Shown here: positions 1-7,150 of the stretch, piece by piece
How the letters are laid out: each line of letters starts with the position of its first letter
How positions within the stretch are numbered: the first letter of the stretch is position 1
From: Alteromonas sp. MMG017
GTDB taxonomy: Bacteria > Pseudomonadota > Gammaproteobacteria > Enterobacterales > Alteromonadaceae
Length of the DNA: 64,000 nt
Assembly (NCBI RefSeq): GCF_018100795.1
Contig: NZ_JAGJDY010000007.1
Coordinates: forward strand, 62,001-126,000
Direction: 5' to 3'
Position numbers and translations under genes: made by a program
Notes under the pieces: model-generated
Databases searched by the model: none
The model's input: the letters and a program-made list of their open reading frames with translations, nothing else
Told to the model about the DNA's origin: nothing

Positions 1-1889
1 CTTACACGCGTTAACGTTTTGTGTGAAGACAGCATTTCGTCATAGGTAGTCATCGGTAAATCCACTGGTTCTTTATTTAAGATAACCATAAGTTTGTCAC
101 TTTGCGTTTCATTTGACGTTCGTGCGCCAATCTTACTATTTTTCTTGCTCTCGGGTGTTGAAATAGGTTCACGGAAAAACGTATAAACACCATCAGTTGG
201 GGCGTAATGTTTAAGAGAGCCTTCAAATTGTAAAGGGTGCGTTTTTCGCAGTTGAAGAAGTTGTTTGATCCGTTGCTGAGCCCAACGTTCATCGGTAGTT
301 AATCCTTCGCCAGTAAATGCATTTTTCTTACTATCAGAAGGCCAACCGCCTGGAAAGTCAGAACGAATAATGCCGTGGTCCTCACTGCCCTCGTTTTGCA
401 TGAGTATTTCGGTGCCGTAAAACACCTGAGGTATCCCACGAGTCGTAAGCAGTAACGACATCGCCATATTCCACTTTTCTACATCATGACCAAGTTGTGT
501 ATAAATTCGACTCATGTCATGGTTGTCAGGAAAGATAACCAAGTTGTTCGGATCGCCGTAAAGGAAATCAGTGGCGAGTGTCTCATAGATACTGATAAAC
601 CCCGAATTCCAACTTTCTTTGTTAGTCAGCGCCTTAACGACTGCTGCTTGTAGTGGAAAATCCATGACGGAAGGCAACGCGCTATCGTAGTCATCATGTC
701 TCTTACTTCCTGCTTGCCAATAGGCTGTTATAGCAGGGTTAACTGACCATTCTTCTCCTACTATATTGAGGTTCGGGTACTCGCTGATTAGACGGTTTGT
801 CCAATCGCTTAAAAAAGCTTTATCGGGGTACGAATACGTATCTACTCGAATCCCACTCAAATTAGCACTTTCAACCCACCAAATGGCATTTTGGATAAGA
901 TAGTTTGCAAGATGAGGATTGCGTTGATTTAAATCTGGCATGGTAGGCACAAACCAACCATCGCTAAACCCTTTGATATCACTCTTTATCGCATGAGGAT
1001 CATGAAGTGACTCACGTTTATGCGTAGTACCAATAAACTTACTATCATTGTTTATCCAGTCACTTGAAGGGGTATCTTCCATCCATTTATGATTGCTACC
1101 TATATGGTTGAGAACCATATCCATGATAACACCAATACCCCGTTTATTTGCTGCGCGACTTAACATCAAAAAGTCTTCGTTAGTACCATAGCGAGGGTCA
1201 ATTTGGTAATAGTCTGTAGTCGAATAACCATGATAGCTATATGTATCCATAGCGTTTTCAAGCAGCGGCATGGACCACAGTTGGGTAAAGCCTAACGCTT
1301 CTATGTAATCAAGATGCTGAATAATACCTTCAATGTCACCGCCATGCCGACCGCCTTTTAACGAGCGATCCGCCTTATCAATAAATCCCTCAACATCGTC
1401 GTTGTCTTTGTCGCCATTGACAAACCTGTCTGGAGCAATCAAGTAGATAGCATCTCGCGGACCAAAACCTTTTCGTAACGCTGAACCATCCCTTCTCTTT
1501 TGCAACGAATAACTAATGTCGCGTGTAGAGCCATCAGTATCGACAAATCGGAGTTTGACATCTCCAGCTTTTGCTTTTGAAGTATCTAATGTAACGAACA
1601 AGTAGTTCGCGCTTTCAAGTGCATGCTTTTCTCGAAGCACAACGTCGCTATTAACAATTGTAACCGTATCATCAGCTATATCGTCGCCATAGATCATCAG
1701 TTCAACATTACTATCATGCATACCTACCCACCAGTTAGGTGGGTAAACGTCTAAACTACTGTCTTGTGATGAATAACAGTTAAATACGGGAAGTATTAAT
1801 GCAGATGTAAAAAGTGCCATTAGAACACTTTTTCGCTTTGAAATGCCTATTGGTCGAACGGCCTTATTTACGCGGTTTAAATTGAACAC
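1..1889 (-). CDS. Neopullulanase/cyclomaltodextrinase-like GH13 enzyme (3' end outside window)
   Basis: Hydrolase of alpha-glucans or cyclic maltodextrins, predicted exported. The frame is open to base 1, so the C-terminus is missing. I read the start as GTG at 1889, preceded by GGGG at 5 bp; this gives a basic N-region, a hydrophobic stretch and a possible but poor lipobox ending at Cys38. An ATG at 1820 would remove the positive charges. Residues about 50-70 (PPNWWVGM...LMIYG) match the cyclomaltodextrinase N-terminal domain. GH13 regions follow: DMVLNH near 253, GIRVD (nucleophile Asp) near 348, GEEW (acid/base Glu) near 375, and PDNHD near 456. The layout resembles SusA-type neopullulanases. 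A putative maltose operator and promoter lie 45-95 bp upstream. The GH13 assignment is firm; exact substrate is inferred. Confidence 0.9.
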   Translation of the reverse strand, partial: MFNLNRVNKAVRPIGISKRKSVLMALFTSALILPVFNCYSSQDSSLDVYPPNWWVGMHDSNVELMIYGDDIADDTVTIVNSDVVLREKHALESANYLFVTLDTSKAKAGDVKLRFVDTDGSTRDISYSLQKRRDGSALRKGFGPRDAIYLIAPDRFVNGDKDNDDVEGFIDKADRSLKGGRHGGDIEGIIQHLDYIEALGFTQLWSMPLLENAMDTYSYHGYSTTDYYQIDPRYGTNEDFLMLSRAANKRGIGVIMDMVLNHIGSNHKWMEDTPSSDWINNDSKFIGTTHKRESLHDPHAIKSDIKGFSDGWFVPTMPDLNQRNPHLANYLIQNAIWWVESANLSGIRVDTYSYPDKAFLSDWTNRLISEYPNLNIVGEEWSVNPAITAYWQAGSKRHDDYDSALPSVMDFPLQAAVVKALTNKESWNSGFISIYETLATDFLYGDPNNLVIFPDNHDMSRIYTQLGHDVEKWNMAMSLLLTTRGIPQVFYGTEILMQNEGSEDHGIIRSDFPGGWPSDSKKNAFTGEGLTTDERWAQQRIKQLLQLRKTHPLQFEGSLKHYAPTDGVYTFFREPISTPESKKNSKIGARTSNETQSDKLMVILNKEPVDLPMTTYDEMLSSHKTLTRV

Positions 1890-1934
1890 ATCAACCCCAT
1901 GTTAAAATTACGTTAAGTGAAAGACAGAATTCAG

Positions 1935-1963
1935 ATACTAACCTGCGCATCGATTTGAACCAA
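1935..1963 (-). promoter_or_regulatory. Putative promoter of the neopullulanase-like gene
   Basis: On the minus strand a -35 TTGGTT (1958-1963) and a -10 TAGTAT (1935-1940) are separated by 17 bp. The palindromic operator lies exactly 5 bp upstream of the -35. The same geometry recurs at both TonB receptor promoters, which raises confidence beyond the hexamer matches alone. Confidence 0.5.
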
Positions 1964-1968
1964 TGTTA

Positions 1969-1982
1969 TGCATACGTATTCA
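1969..1982. promoter_or_regulatory. Putative maltose-regulon operator A (TGCATACGTATTCA)
   Basis: 14-bp near-perfect palindrome with a central CG, as is typical of LacI-family operators. It is identical to sites C and D and differs at one base from site B. It lies 80 bp upstream of the GTG start of the neopullulanase-like gene. The regulator (MalR-like) is inferred and is not encoded in the window. Confidence 0.75.
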
Positions 1983-2055
1983 CGAATCGGCATGTAAGAA
2001 TCCATGCGAATTAACATAAATAGAAATGCAATCGAAGCAAAATTCACACAAATAG

Positions 2056-4095
2056 TTAAAATTCGAATACTCTTGTTTCTAATCCGTTTAATGAAAGTGT
2101 CGCTGTGTAATTCGAACCACTGAGATTAAATGTTATTCCTTTATGAGAAAGTAAAGGCTCAAGAGTGAGTTCAGTGGTATTTTTTTGCAGTGACGAAATA
2201 GGAATAGTTAACGTTATAGGGCCAGTAGATTCTGTACTAAAGTTAGCAATAACAACTATACCATGCTCATTTTTTTCTCTCACAAAAGCAAATTGCATTT
2301 CCGTGTATGCTGTGCCGTCTGCGGCGAGATTCAATGCATGAAGGCTTTCATATTTTCCGGTTACAGCAGGATTAGTAGCAGCAATACCCATAATCTCTTT
2401 ATAGAAATTGTGTAATGCTTTTTCTTCGCTTGAAGACTGACCTGCGTCAAACTTACCACCATTCATAAACCGCTGATGTGCGGGCACACCAATATAGTCA
2501 AAAATTGAAGTACGACTAGGGTCGCCAAACCCCGCTTCTTCACTGCCGTCCTCACCTAAATCCTGACCAAAATACAAGAGGGTTGGTGAAGCACTTATCA
2601 GTGCGCTAACGGCGAGCGCAGGTTTACCTTTTTCTGCACTTCCAGCAAATTCTGGACTAGCGATACGTTGTTCGTCGTGGTTCTCGAGAAAGTGCAGCAT
2701 ATGGGTCGCAATATCGCTAACTTCATCGTGCACACTTACCAACTCACTTACCTTACCCTCTCCTTTCATTATCGACTTCAATGTGTCATAAAAGCCCACT
2801 TTATCGTAGAGATAATCCATCTTACCTAGTTGAATGTAGTCTCTGTATTTATCGGGTTGATAAACTTCCGCTAGCAAAAACGCATCCGGGTTTCTTTGTT
2901 TAATGGCACTGTTTAAAAATGACCAGAATTCAACGGGCACCATTTCAGCCATGTCGAACCGAAAACCATCAACGCCTTTATCTAGCCAGTAAATGGCAAT
3001 ATCTTTAAATTTGTACCAAGAGTCCGGTAATGATTTGTCAGCCCAAAAAGCGGCATGCTCTGCCGCTGACTTTTCACGATAGGCTTCTGGTAACGCCGGA
3101 AAGTCATGAGTTCCGTCAGGTCTTACACCGTAATTTATTTTAACGGTTTCGTACCAATCATTAATATCAGGCTGTGATGCTCGACTGCCATTGCCCGTCC
3201 ATTTAGCCGGAAATTCATCAAACTTTCCGTCAACCAACTGATGCTGATTTTTTTCATTAGCTTTGCCGCCTAAAACGGTATCTGCAACGCCCTCTGGCAA
3301 TACGAAAGGTGTCTTGGGTATGTAATAGAAATTATTGTCTCGCGCATACTCTTGCGATTTATCATCGTTAGCACCGAAGTTATTATGGCGTGGCGAAAAG
3401 GATTGATAACGGCGTGCAACATGATTAGGCACTATATCAATAACCACTTTCATACCGTGCTGATGAGTGCGCTGGATAAGCGCTTCAAATTCATGTAATC
3501 GATTCGCAGGGTTGTCTGCTAAATCAGGATTAACATTGTAATAATCTTTAACTGCATAAGGCGAACCGGCACGCCCTTTTATAACATCAGGATCATCATC
3601 AGTAATACCAAAATTGAGGTAGCTAGTGGCAAGGGCATGATGTGGTACACCGGTATACCAAATATGAGAGGTACCTAAGGCTTTGATACTTTGAAGCGCT
3701 TGTGGCGTAAAATCGCTAAATTTTCCCACACCATTTTCTTCGATGGTACCCCAAGGTTTATTTGTTGTATTGGTATTCCCGAACAATCGAGTAAAGACCT
3801 GATATACCACGGGCTTGCCAGAATTAGAGGGAATTTCTGTTCGTGGGTGATTCGCGTTCTCATTTTTCATGAGATCGGCTCCTGACTGTGGGTAAGCGAT
3901 GCATGATAGGAGGCCAAGTGATAAAGCCACTACTGTCAGTTTCTTAACCGTCGAGCTTTTGTTTACTTTTTTGTTTACGCGTTGAGGAGAAGTGTGTGCC
4001 GCATTTTTTGCCGCACATTTCACCGTGTGGAGGTGATTTGTCTTTTTGATATCTAACACTACAAGCATACCTTTGCATTGAATTGCCAATAGCAT
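2056..4095 (-). CDS. GH13 alpha-amylase, predicted lipoprotein
   Basis: Secreted alpha-amylase family enzyme acting on alpha-1,4-glucans. GH13 signature regions are present: IDIVPNH near residue 222, GFRFDMAE (nucleophile Asp) near 380, LLAEVYQ (acid/base Glu) near 410, and ENHDEQ near 471. A hydrophobic segment ends in LLSC, a good lipobox, but an unusually long leader of about 65 residues precedes that Cys when the first ATG (4095) is used. If the promoter has the geometry seen at operators A, C and D, its -10 (TGCTAT, 4089-4094) overlaps that ATG, so the real start is probably downstream: ATG 4068, or GTG 4059 with AAAGG 10 nt away. Operator B sits just upstream. It pairs with the neopullulanase-like gene and pullulanase as a starch-degrading set. 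Function is firm; start is uncertain. Confidence 0.92.
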   Translation of the reverse strand: MLLAIQCKGMLVVLDIKKTNHLHTVKCAAKNAAHTSPQRVNKKVNKSSTVKKLTVVALSLGLLSCIAYPQSGADLMKNENANHPRTEIPSNSGKPVVYQVFTRLFGNTNTTNKPWGTIEENGVGKFSDFTPQALQSIKALGTSHIWYTGVPHHALATSYLNFGITDDDPDVIKGRAGSPYAVKDYYNVNPDLADNPANRLHEFEALIQRTHQHGMKVVIDIVPNHVARRYQSFSPRHNNFGANDDKSQEYARDNNFYYIPKTPFVLPEGVADTVLGGKANEKNQHQLVDGKFDEFPAKWTGNGSRASQPDINDWYETVKINYGVRPDGTHDFPALPEAYREKSAAEHAAFWADKSLPDSWYKFKDIAIYWLDKGVDGFRFDMAEMVPVEFWSFLNSAIKQRNPDAFLLAEVYQPDKYRDYIQLGKMDYLYDKVGFYDTLKSIMKGEGKVSELVSVHDEVSDIATHMLHFLENHDEQRIASPEFAGSAEKGKPALAVSALISASPTLLYFGQDLGEDGSEEAGFGDPSRTSIFDYIGVPAHQRFMNGGKFDAGQSSSEEKALHNFYKEIMGIAATNPAVTGKYESLHALNLAADGTAYTEMQFAFVREKNEHGIVVIANFSTESTGPITLTIPISSLQKNTTELTLEPLLSHKGITFNLSGSNYTATLSLNGLETRVFEF

Positions 4096-4121
4096 ACTCG
4101 TTAAGGGAATGTTAAAACAAT

Positions 4122-4135
4122 TCCATACGTATTCA
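4122..4135. promoter_or_regulatory. Putative maltose-regulon operator B (TCCATACGTATTCA)
   Basis: Differs by one base from operators A, C and D and keeps the central CATACGTATTCA. It lies 27-40 bp upstream of the first amylase ATG. The -35 candidate 5 bp away (TTTAAC) is poor, unlike at sites A, C and D. Confidence 0.7.
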
Positions 4136-4247
4136 GTACTAAATTAATACGATGTGATTGCTTTGTTCCGTTTCCCTTGTTCTTCGATTTTTCCTTTAAT
4201 CTATTAGTCGTTTTTAAAAAAGAGAAGTGCGTAATACAATACTATTT

Positions 4248-5210
4248 CTATGCCGCTTTACTGGCAGTAAACTCTTCCTCTGCTTTCGTAGTGGCGCCAA
4301 ACATATTTTCAGTTAAGCTGCCCGCAAGATCATTTTTAATCCGCAATAAAAAATCACGTAAAACTGGTGTTAAATCGTTTTCAATTGATTGAGTTTTAAT
4401 CCTGTAAACTGCACGTAGGCCGTTATAGTCGATTGGATCACCAAGACATTCGAAATTAAATCCAAACATTTTTAATCGGCGAGCTAATTTAGGCTCCATT
4501 AATACATACCCAAATTCAATATCCTGCTCAACACAAATACTCAGAGCGATGAAGTAAAGGGCAAGAGATAAATAGGGAACGTTTTCAAGCAGAGCATTTT
4601 CCGCTTTACTCACTTTCTGTTTACCAGAAGGTTTGAACGGCGCTTTAGCTTTAAGCTGTCTAACTCTAAACGATTTAGGAATGGCTAAACGAGAGATTTC
4701 ACAAATAGAAGTTCTACCAAGTTGAGCGGGTACTAACGCTTTGTCTTCAATGGCGTGAATACACTTTTCTTCCAGCGGCAGGGCTTGATTGCGAATAGCA
4801 GGCATGATGATACGAATCGTTCCTGCACAATCCCCTGTTGGTAAGTGTTTGATATAACAATTAACAGAATAGTCATCATATCTATCAATTTCTAATCCCG
4901 TAGAGCGCTCTTTTTCGAAGTTCATTTCTTCACAATAAACTTTGTGTCTTGTGCTGAAACATGTCTCTCGGTCTTCGTTGTTTTGTGCGACCACAAGTGA
5001 GTAACGACTAAAGAAAAAACTTGATAGTTCATCCATCTGTTTTTTCTTTCTTTTGTTTCTCAACTTCTTCAAGTTAGAAGAAATATGGCTATGAATTGTT
5101 TTTAATTTATTTAGCGAAGTAGCGACACGTTTTTTCAATTTTTGGTCCTCTATAGATTTAGCAGGCCCAGTTTGAAAAGAATGACAAAAGCTCACCTTGT
5201 GCTTACACAC
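4248..5210 (-). CDS. PEP-CTERM/exosortase-type acyltransferase, GNAT-like (N-acyl amino acid synthase-like)
   Basis: I recognise the family of acyltransferases associated with PEP-CTERM/exosortase systems, distantly related to acyl-homoserine-lactone and N-acyl amino acid synthases. Supporting segments are the FSTRHKVYCEEMNFE stretch, GTIRIIMP, a LEEKC segment, and the EISRLAIPKSFR block followed by a YLSLALYFIALS helix. The listed GTG start (5210) adds a basic 58-residue leader. An internal ATG at 5036, giving 262 residues and beginning just before the conserved FSRYSLVVAQ, fits the usual family start better. No exosortase, PEP-CTERM protein or EPS gene is visible nearby, so it is an orphan here and its substrate is unknown. 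It is probably transcribed separately from the amylase downstream of it, which has its own operator. Confidence 0.75.
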   Translation of the reverse strand: MCKHKVSFCHSFQTGPAKSIEDQKLKKRVATSLNKLKTIHSHISSNLKKLRNKRKKKQMDELSSFFFSRYSLVVAQNNEDRETCFSTRHKVYCEEMNFEKERSTGLEIDRYDDYSVNCYIKHLPTGDCAGTIRIIMPAIRNQALPLEEKCIHAIEDKALVPAQLGRTSICEISRLAIPKSFRVRQLKAKAPFKPSGKQKVSKAENALLENVPYLSLALYFIALSICVEQDIEFGYVLMEPKLARRLKMFGFNFECLGDPIDYNGLRAVYRIKTQSIENDLTPVLRDFLLRIKNDLAGSLTENMFGATTKAEEEFTASKAA

Positions 5211-5244
5211 AATTTCACTCTCGAATACAACGATTCAAACCGAT

Positions 5245-5760
5245 TTATAGTTTTGATTGATTATTATTATCCCGGCTCTCACGTATGAGGCTATTACCTG
5301 AGATATACTCTGATTTTGCTAAACGGTCGTAAAGTACGACGTTAGCGGTAGCAGCTAGATTCATACACGAATAAGTAGGTATGTAGACAACATGGTCACA
5401 CCACTCAAGTACGCTTTTATCTAAACTGCCATCTTCTGGTCCGAAAATGTACATTGCATTTTCGGGATGTTTGAATTCTGGTAAAGGTAATGCACCTTCT
5501 ACTAGCTCTATGGCTACTACACTTGCATTCTCGGGCACGACCTCTTTTAAGTCATCAACGCCGATAGTAGGGATCTTTTTATGGAAAGCCTTCGTATCAG
5601 CATTAAAGTTCTTCGCAATACGGTATCGGTATCCGGTGTAAAACACGCTTGATACACCGTAACAACCTGCCGCTCTTAAGATAGAGGCAACGTTTACGGG
5701 ATTTTTCGGGTTTACTAACCCGATACTCACTGTTTGCTTTGATAGCGAAAGGGAACTCAC
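5245..5760 (-). CDS. SpoU/TrmH-family RNA 2'-O-methyltransferase
   Basis: Short single-domain SPOUT methyltransferase (171 aa) that would methylate ribose in tRNA or rRNA using S-adenosylmethionine. The SpoU motifs are visible: NPVNVASILRAA near the N-terminus (motif 1, with Asn and Arg), YIFGPEDGSL (motif 2), and MNLAATANVVLYDRL (motif 3, knotted SAM site). There is no N-terminal substrate-binding domain, as in TrmL-size enzymes. The sequence is not close enough to TrmL for me to name the target nucleotide. A GTTATTTT tandem repeat lies 20-47 bp upstream of the start and may sit in its promoter. Confidence 0.85.
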   Translation of the reverse strand: MSSLSLSKQTVSIGLVNPKNPVNVASILRAAGCYGVSSVFYTGYRYRIAKNFNADTKAFHKKIPTIGVDDLKEVVPENASVVAIELVEGALPLPEFKHPENAMYIFGPEDGSLDKSVLEWCDHVVYIPTYSCMNLAATANVVLYDRLAKSEYISGNSLIRESRDNNNQSKL

Positions 5761-5780
5761 ACGACCTCTTTTTATTATTT

Positions 5781-5807
5781 GTTATTTTGTTATTTTGTTA
5801 TTTTGTT
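5781..5807. repeat. 8-bp tandem repeat (GTTATTTT, 3.4 copies)
   Basis: Three perfect copies plus GTT lie 20-47 bp upstream of the SpoU methyltransferase start, a position that could affect promoter spacing or the leader. Copy number is low. Confidence 0.85.
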
Positions 5808-5911
5808 GCGCAATAATGTTTAAATAGTGGCACTTTGGCCACTACTATGTCACGCCATTCTAATTTATTAGTCAGTTCGAAATCGCGTATTATCGTTATA
5901 CTTTAGTTTAA

Positions 5912-6778
5912 TTACGCGACGGCTTTATTACTTTGCGTGGTCTTCGGCACTACTTTCGAGTTCGCAATAGCTCGTCTCGCCATTCGCCTCCCCTGTCCGT
6001 AGCCACGTAGTAGTTTCTTTTTATCCATCGTTAAGCGCTTAACACAAAATGCTTCATCAGGCGCTATAACAGTAATTTTGCAATCAGACGGCGGATTTAA
6101 GAGAAAATTCAATGTTTCGTTATAAATATTTGATCTTTTCGTCATCTTATCTAGTAAGGCGGGTTGAGCGCCATACATTTTTTCTAAAAGCCACGCTGTT
6201 TTCACTGCTGGTTTTGTAAAGCCCTTAGGTTGAGATAGCACTACCGTTATATCACGTGCCCCCATCTCATAAGCTTTTATTGCCGGTATAGCATCAGCCA
6301 CTCCGCCATCAACATAGCGGTTGCCATCTATTATGGGTTGTTCTCTAAACGCTGTTGGAATGGCGCAGGATGCCACCATCAACGCATCAACATTTTCTTC
6401 TGTAGCTTGTATGTATTCACATTCACCAGACTCGACATTAGTGATCCCAACATACAATGGCATTGCTGTTTTTTCACCTGGTGCAGGTATACCTAAAGAC
6501 TTTTTAGAGTGATGCCATAACCAATGTACATCAGTCATGTGCCCACCTTTGATAAAACGTATTGGGCTAAAAAACTCTCTTTTAGTGGCATACTGCGTAA
6601 TAATGGTCTTACTAAGACCTGGCATTCTAGCAACGTAAGTTGAAAGGTTGGTTGCCCCAGCCGATACCCCTATCGCGAAATCGAACGGATAGTGATTTTG
6701 TTCCATGAACTTATCCAATACGCCAGCTGCAAATACGCCGCGCATCGCACCACCTTCTACCACTAAAGCTGATTTCAT
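5912..6778 (-). CDS. Patatin-like phospholipase
   Basis: Lipid acyl hydrolase of the bacterial patatin family, YjjU-like. The oxyanion glycine-rich motif is EGGAMRG at residues 8-14, the nucleophile elbow is GVSAG near 38-42, and the catalytic Asp lies in DGGVAD near 157-162, so the Ser-Asp dyad is intact. No signal peptide or membrane segment is seen, suggesting a cytoplasmic or peripheral protein. Length (288 aa) is typical. A Lys/Arg-rich tail (KKKLLRGYGQGRRMARR) could contact membrane phospholipid; that is inference. It stands alone between the SpoU gene and the terminator below the pullulanase. Confidence 0.92.
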   Translation of the reverse strand: MKSALVVEGGAMRGVFAAGVLDKFMEQNHYPFDFAIGVSAGATNLSTYVARMPGLSKTIITQYATKREFFSPIRFIKGGHMTDVHWLWHHSKKSLGIPAPGEKTAMPLYVGITNVESGECEYIQATEENVDALMVASCAIPTAFREQPIIDGNRYVDGGVADAIPAIKAYEMGARDITVVLSQPKGFTKPAVKTAWLLEKMYGAQPALLDKMTKRSNIYNETLNFLLNPPSDCKITVIAPDEAFCVKRLTMDKKKLLRGYGQGRRMARRAIANSKVVPKTTQSNKAVA

Positions 6779-7097
6779 TGTCTCAATCTCCGTTATAGCA
6801 ATATATAAAATTACTGCTTAATTAAATCCCTCTATTGGAGCCCCCTAGCCATCTAAAAGCTCTGGTAAACAATGTTACTCAGCAATGCCTATTATTAACC
6901 ACACCTATTGCTGAAGCGCCAAGGTGCATAAACATGCACTGTTGCTATGTTGCAATTGTGTGTAGCGTTCACCTACTACGTAAGTTGAATAAAGCAAAGT
7001 ATGTTCCAATAGTGCGAATTTTTAATTTTGCCGTAATCAAGCGAGAAAGATGTAAGAGAAAAACTGATTGGCTTAATGGGAAAAGCTGTTTAAGGAA
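6779..7097. other. Intergenic stretch with no supported gene
   Basis: AT-rich spacer of about 320 bp between the patatin start and the pullulanase terminator. The only open frame (6835-7128, plus strand) is Cys/Lys/Arg-rich with no recognisable motif and runs through the terminator, so I do not call it. It presumably holds the patatin promoter. Confidence 0.6.
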
Positions 7098-7130
7098 TAA
7101 AAAAAGCCGTGAAAATCCACGGCTTTAGTT
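7098..7130 (-). terminator. Rho-independent terminator after the pullulanase gene
   Basis: Stem AAAGCCGTG/CACGGCTTT (7103-7111 with 7118-7126), followed on the minus strand by a run of seven T. It lies 20 bp past the pullulanase stop. Confidence 0.85.
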
Positions 7131-7150
7131 TTTTGATTCAACGCTAACGG

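Noticed and set aside
831..844. GAATACGTAT core inside the neopullulanase-like gene
   Set aside because: It encodes the conserved GIRVDTYSY region and matches the operator only in the core 10 bp; its position is explained by coding constraint.
6835..7128. 97-residue open frame in the intergenic stretch
   Set aside because: It runs through the pullulanase terminator and has an atypical Cys/Lys/Arg composition with no ribosome site.
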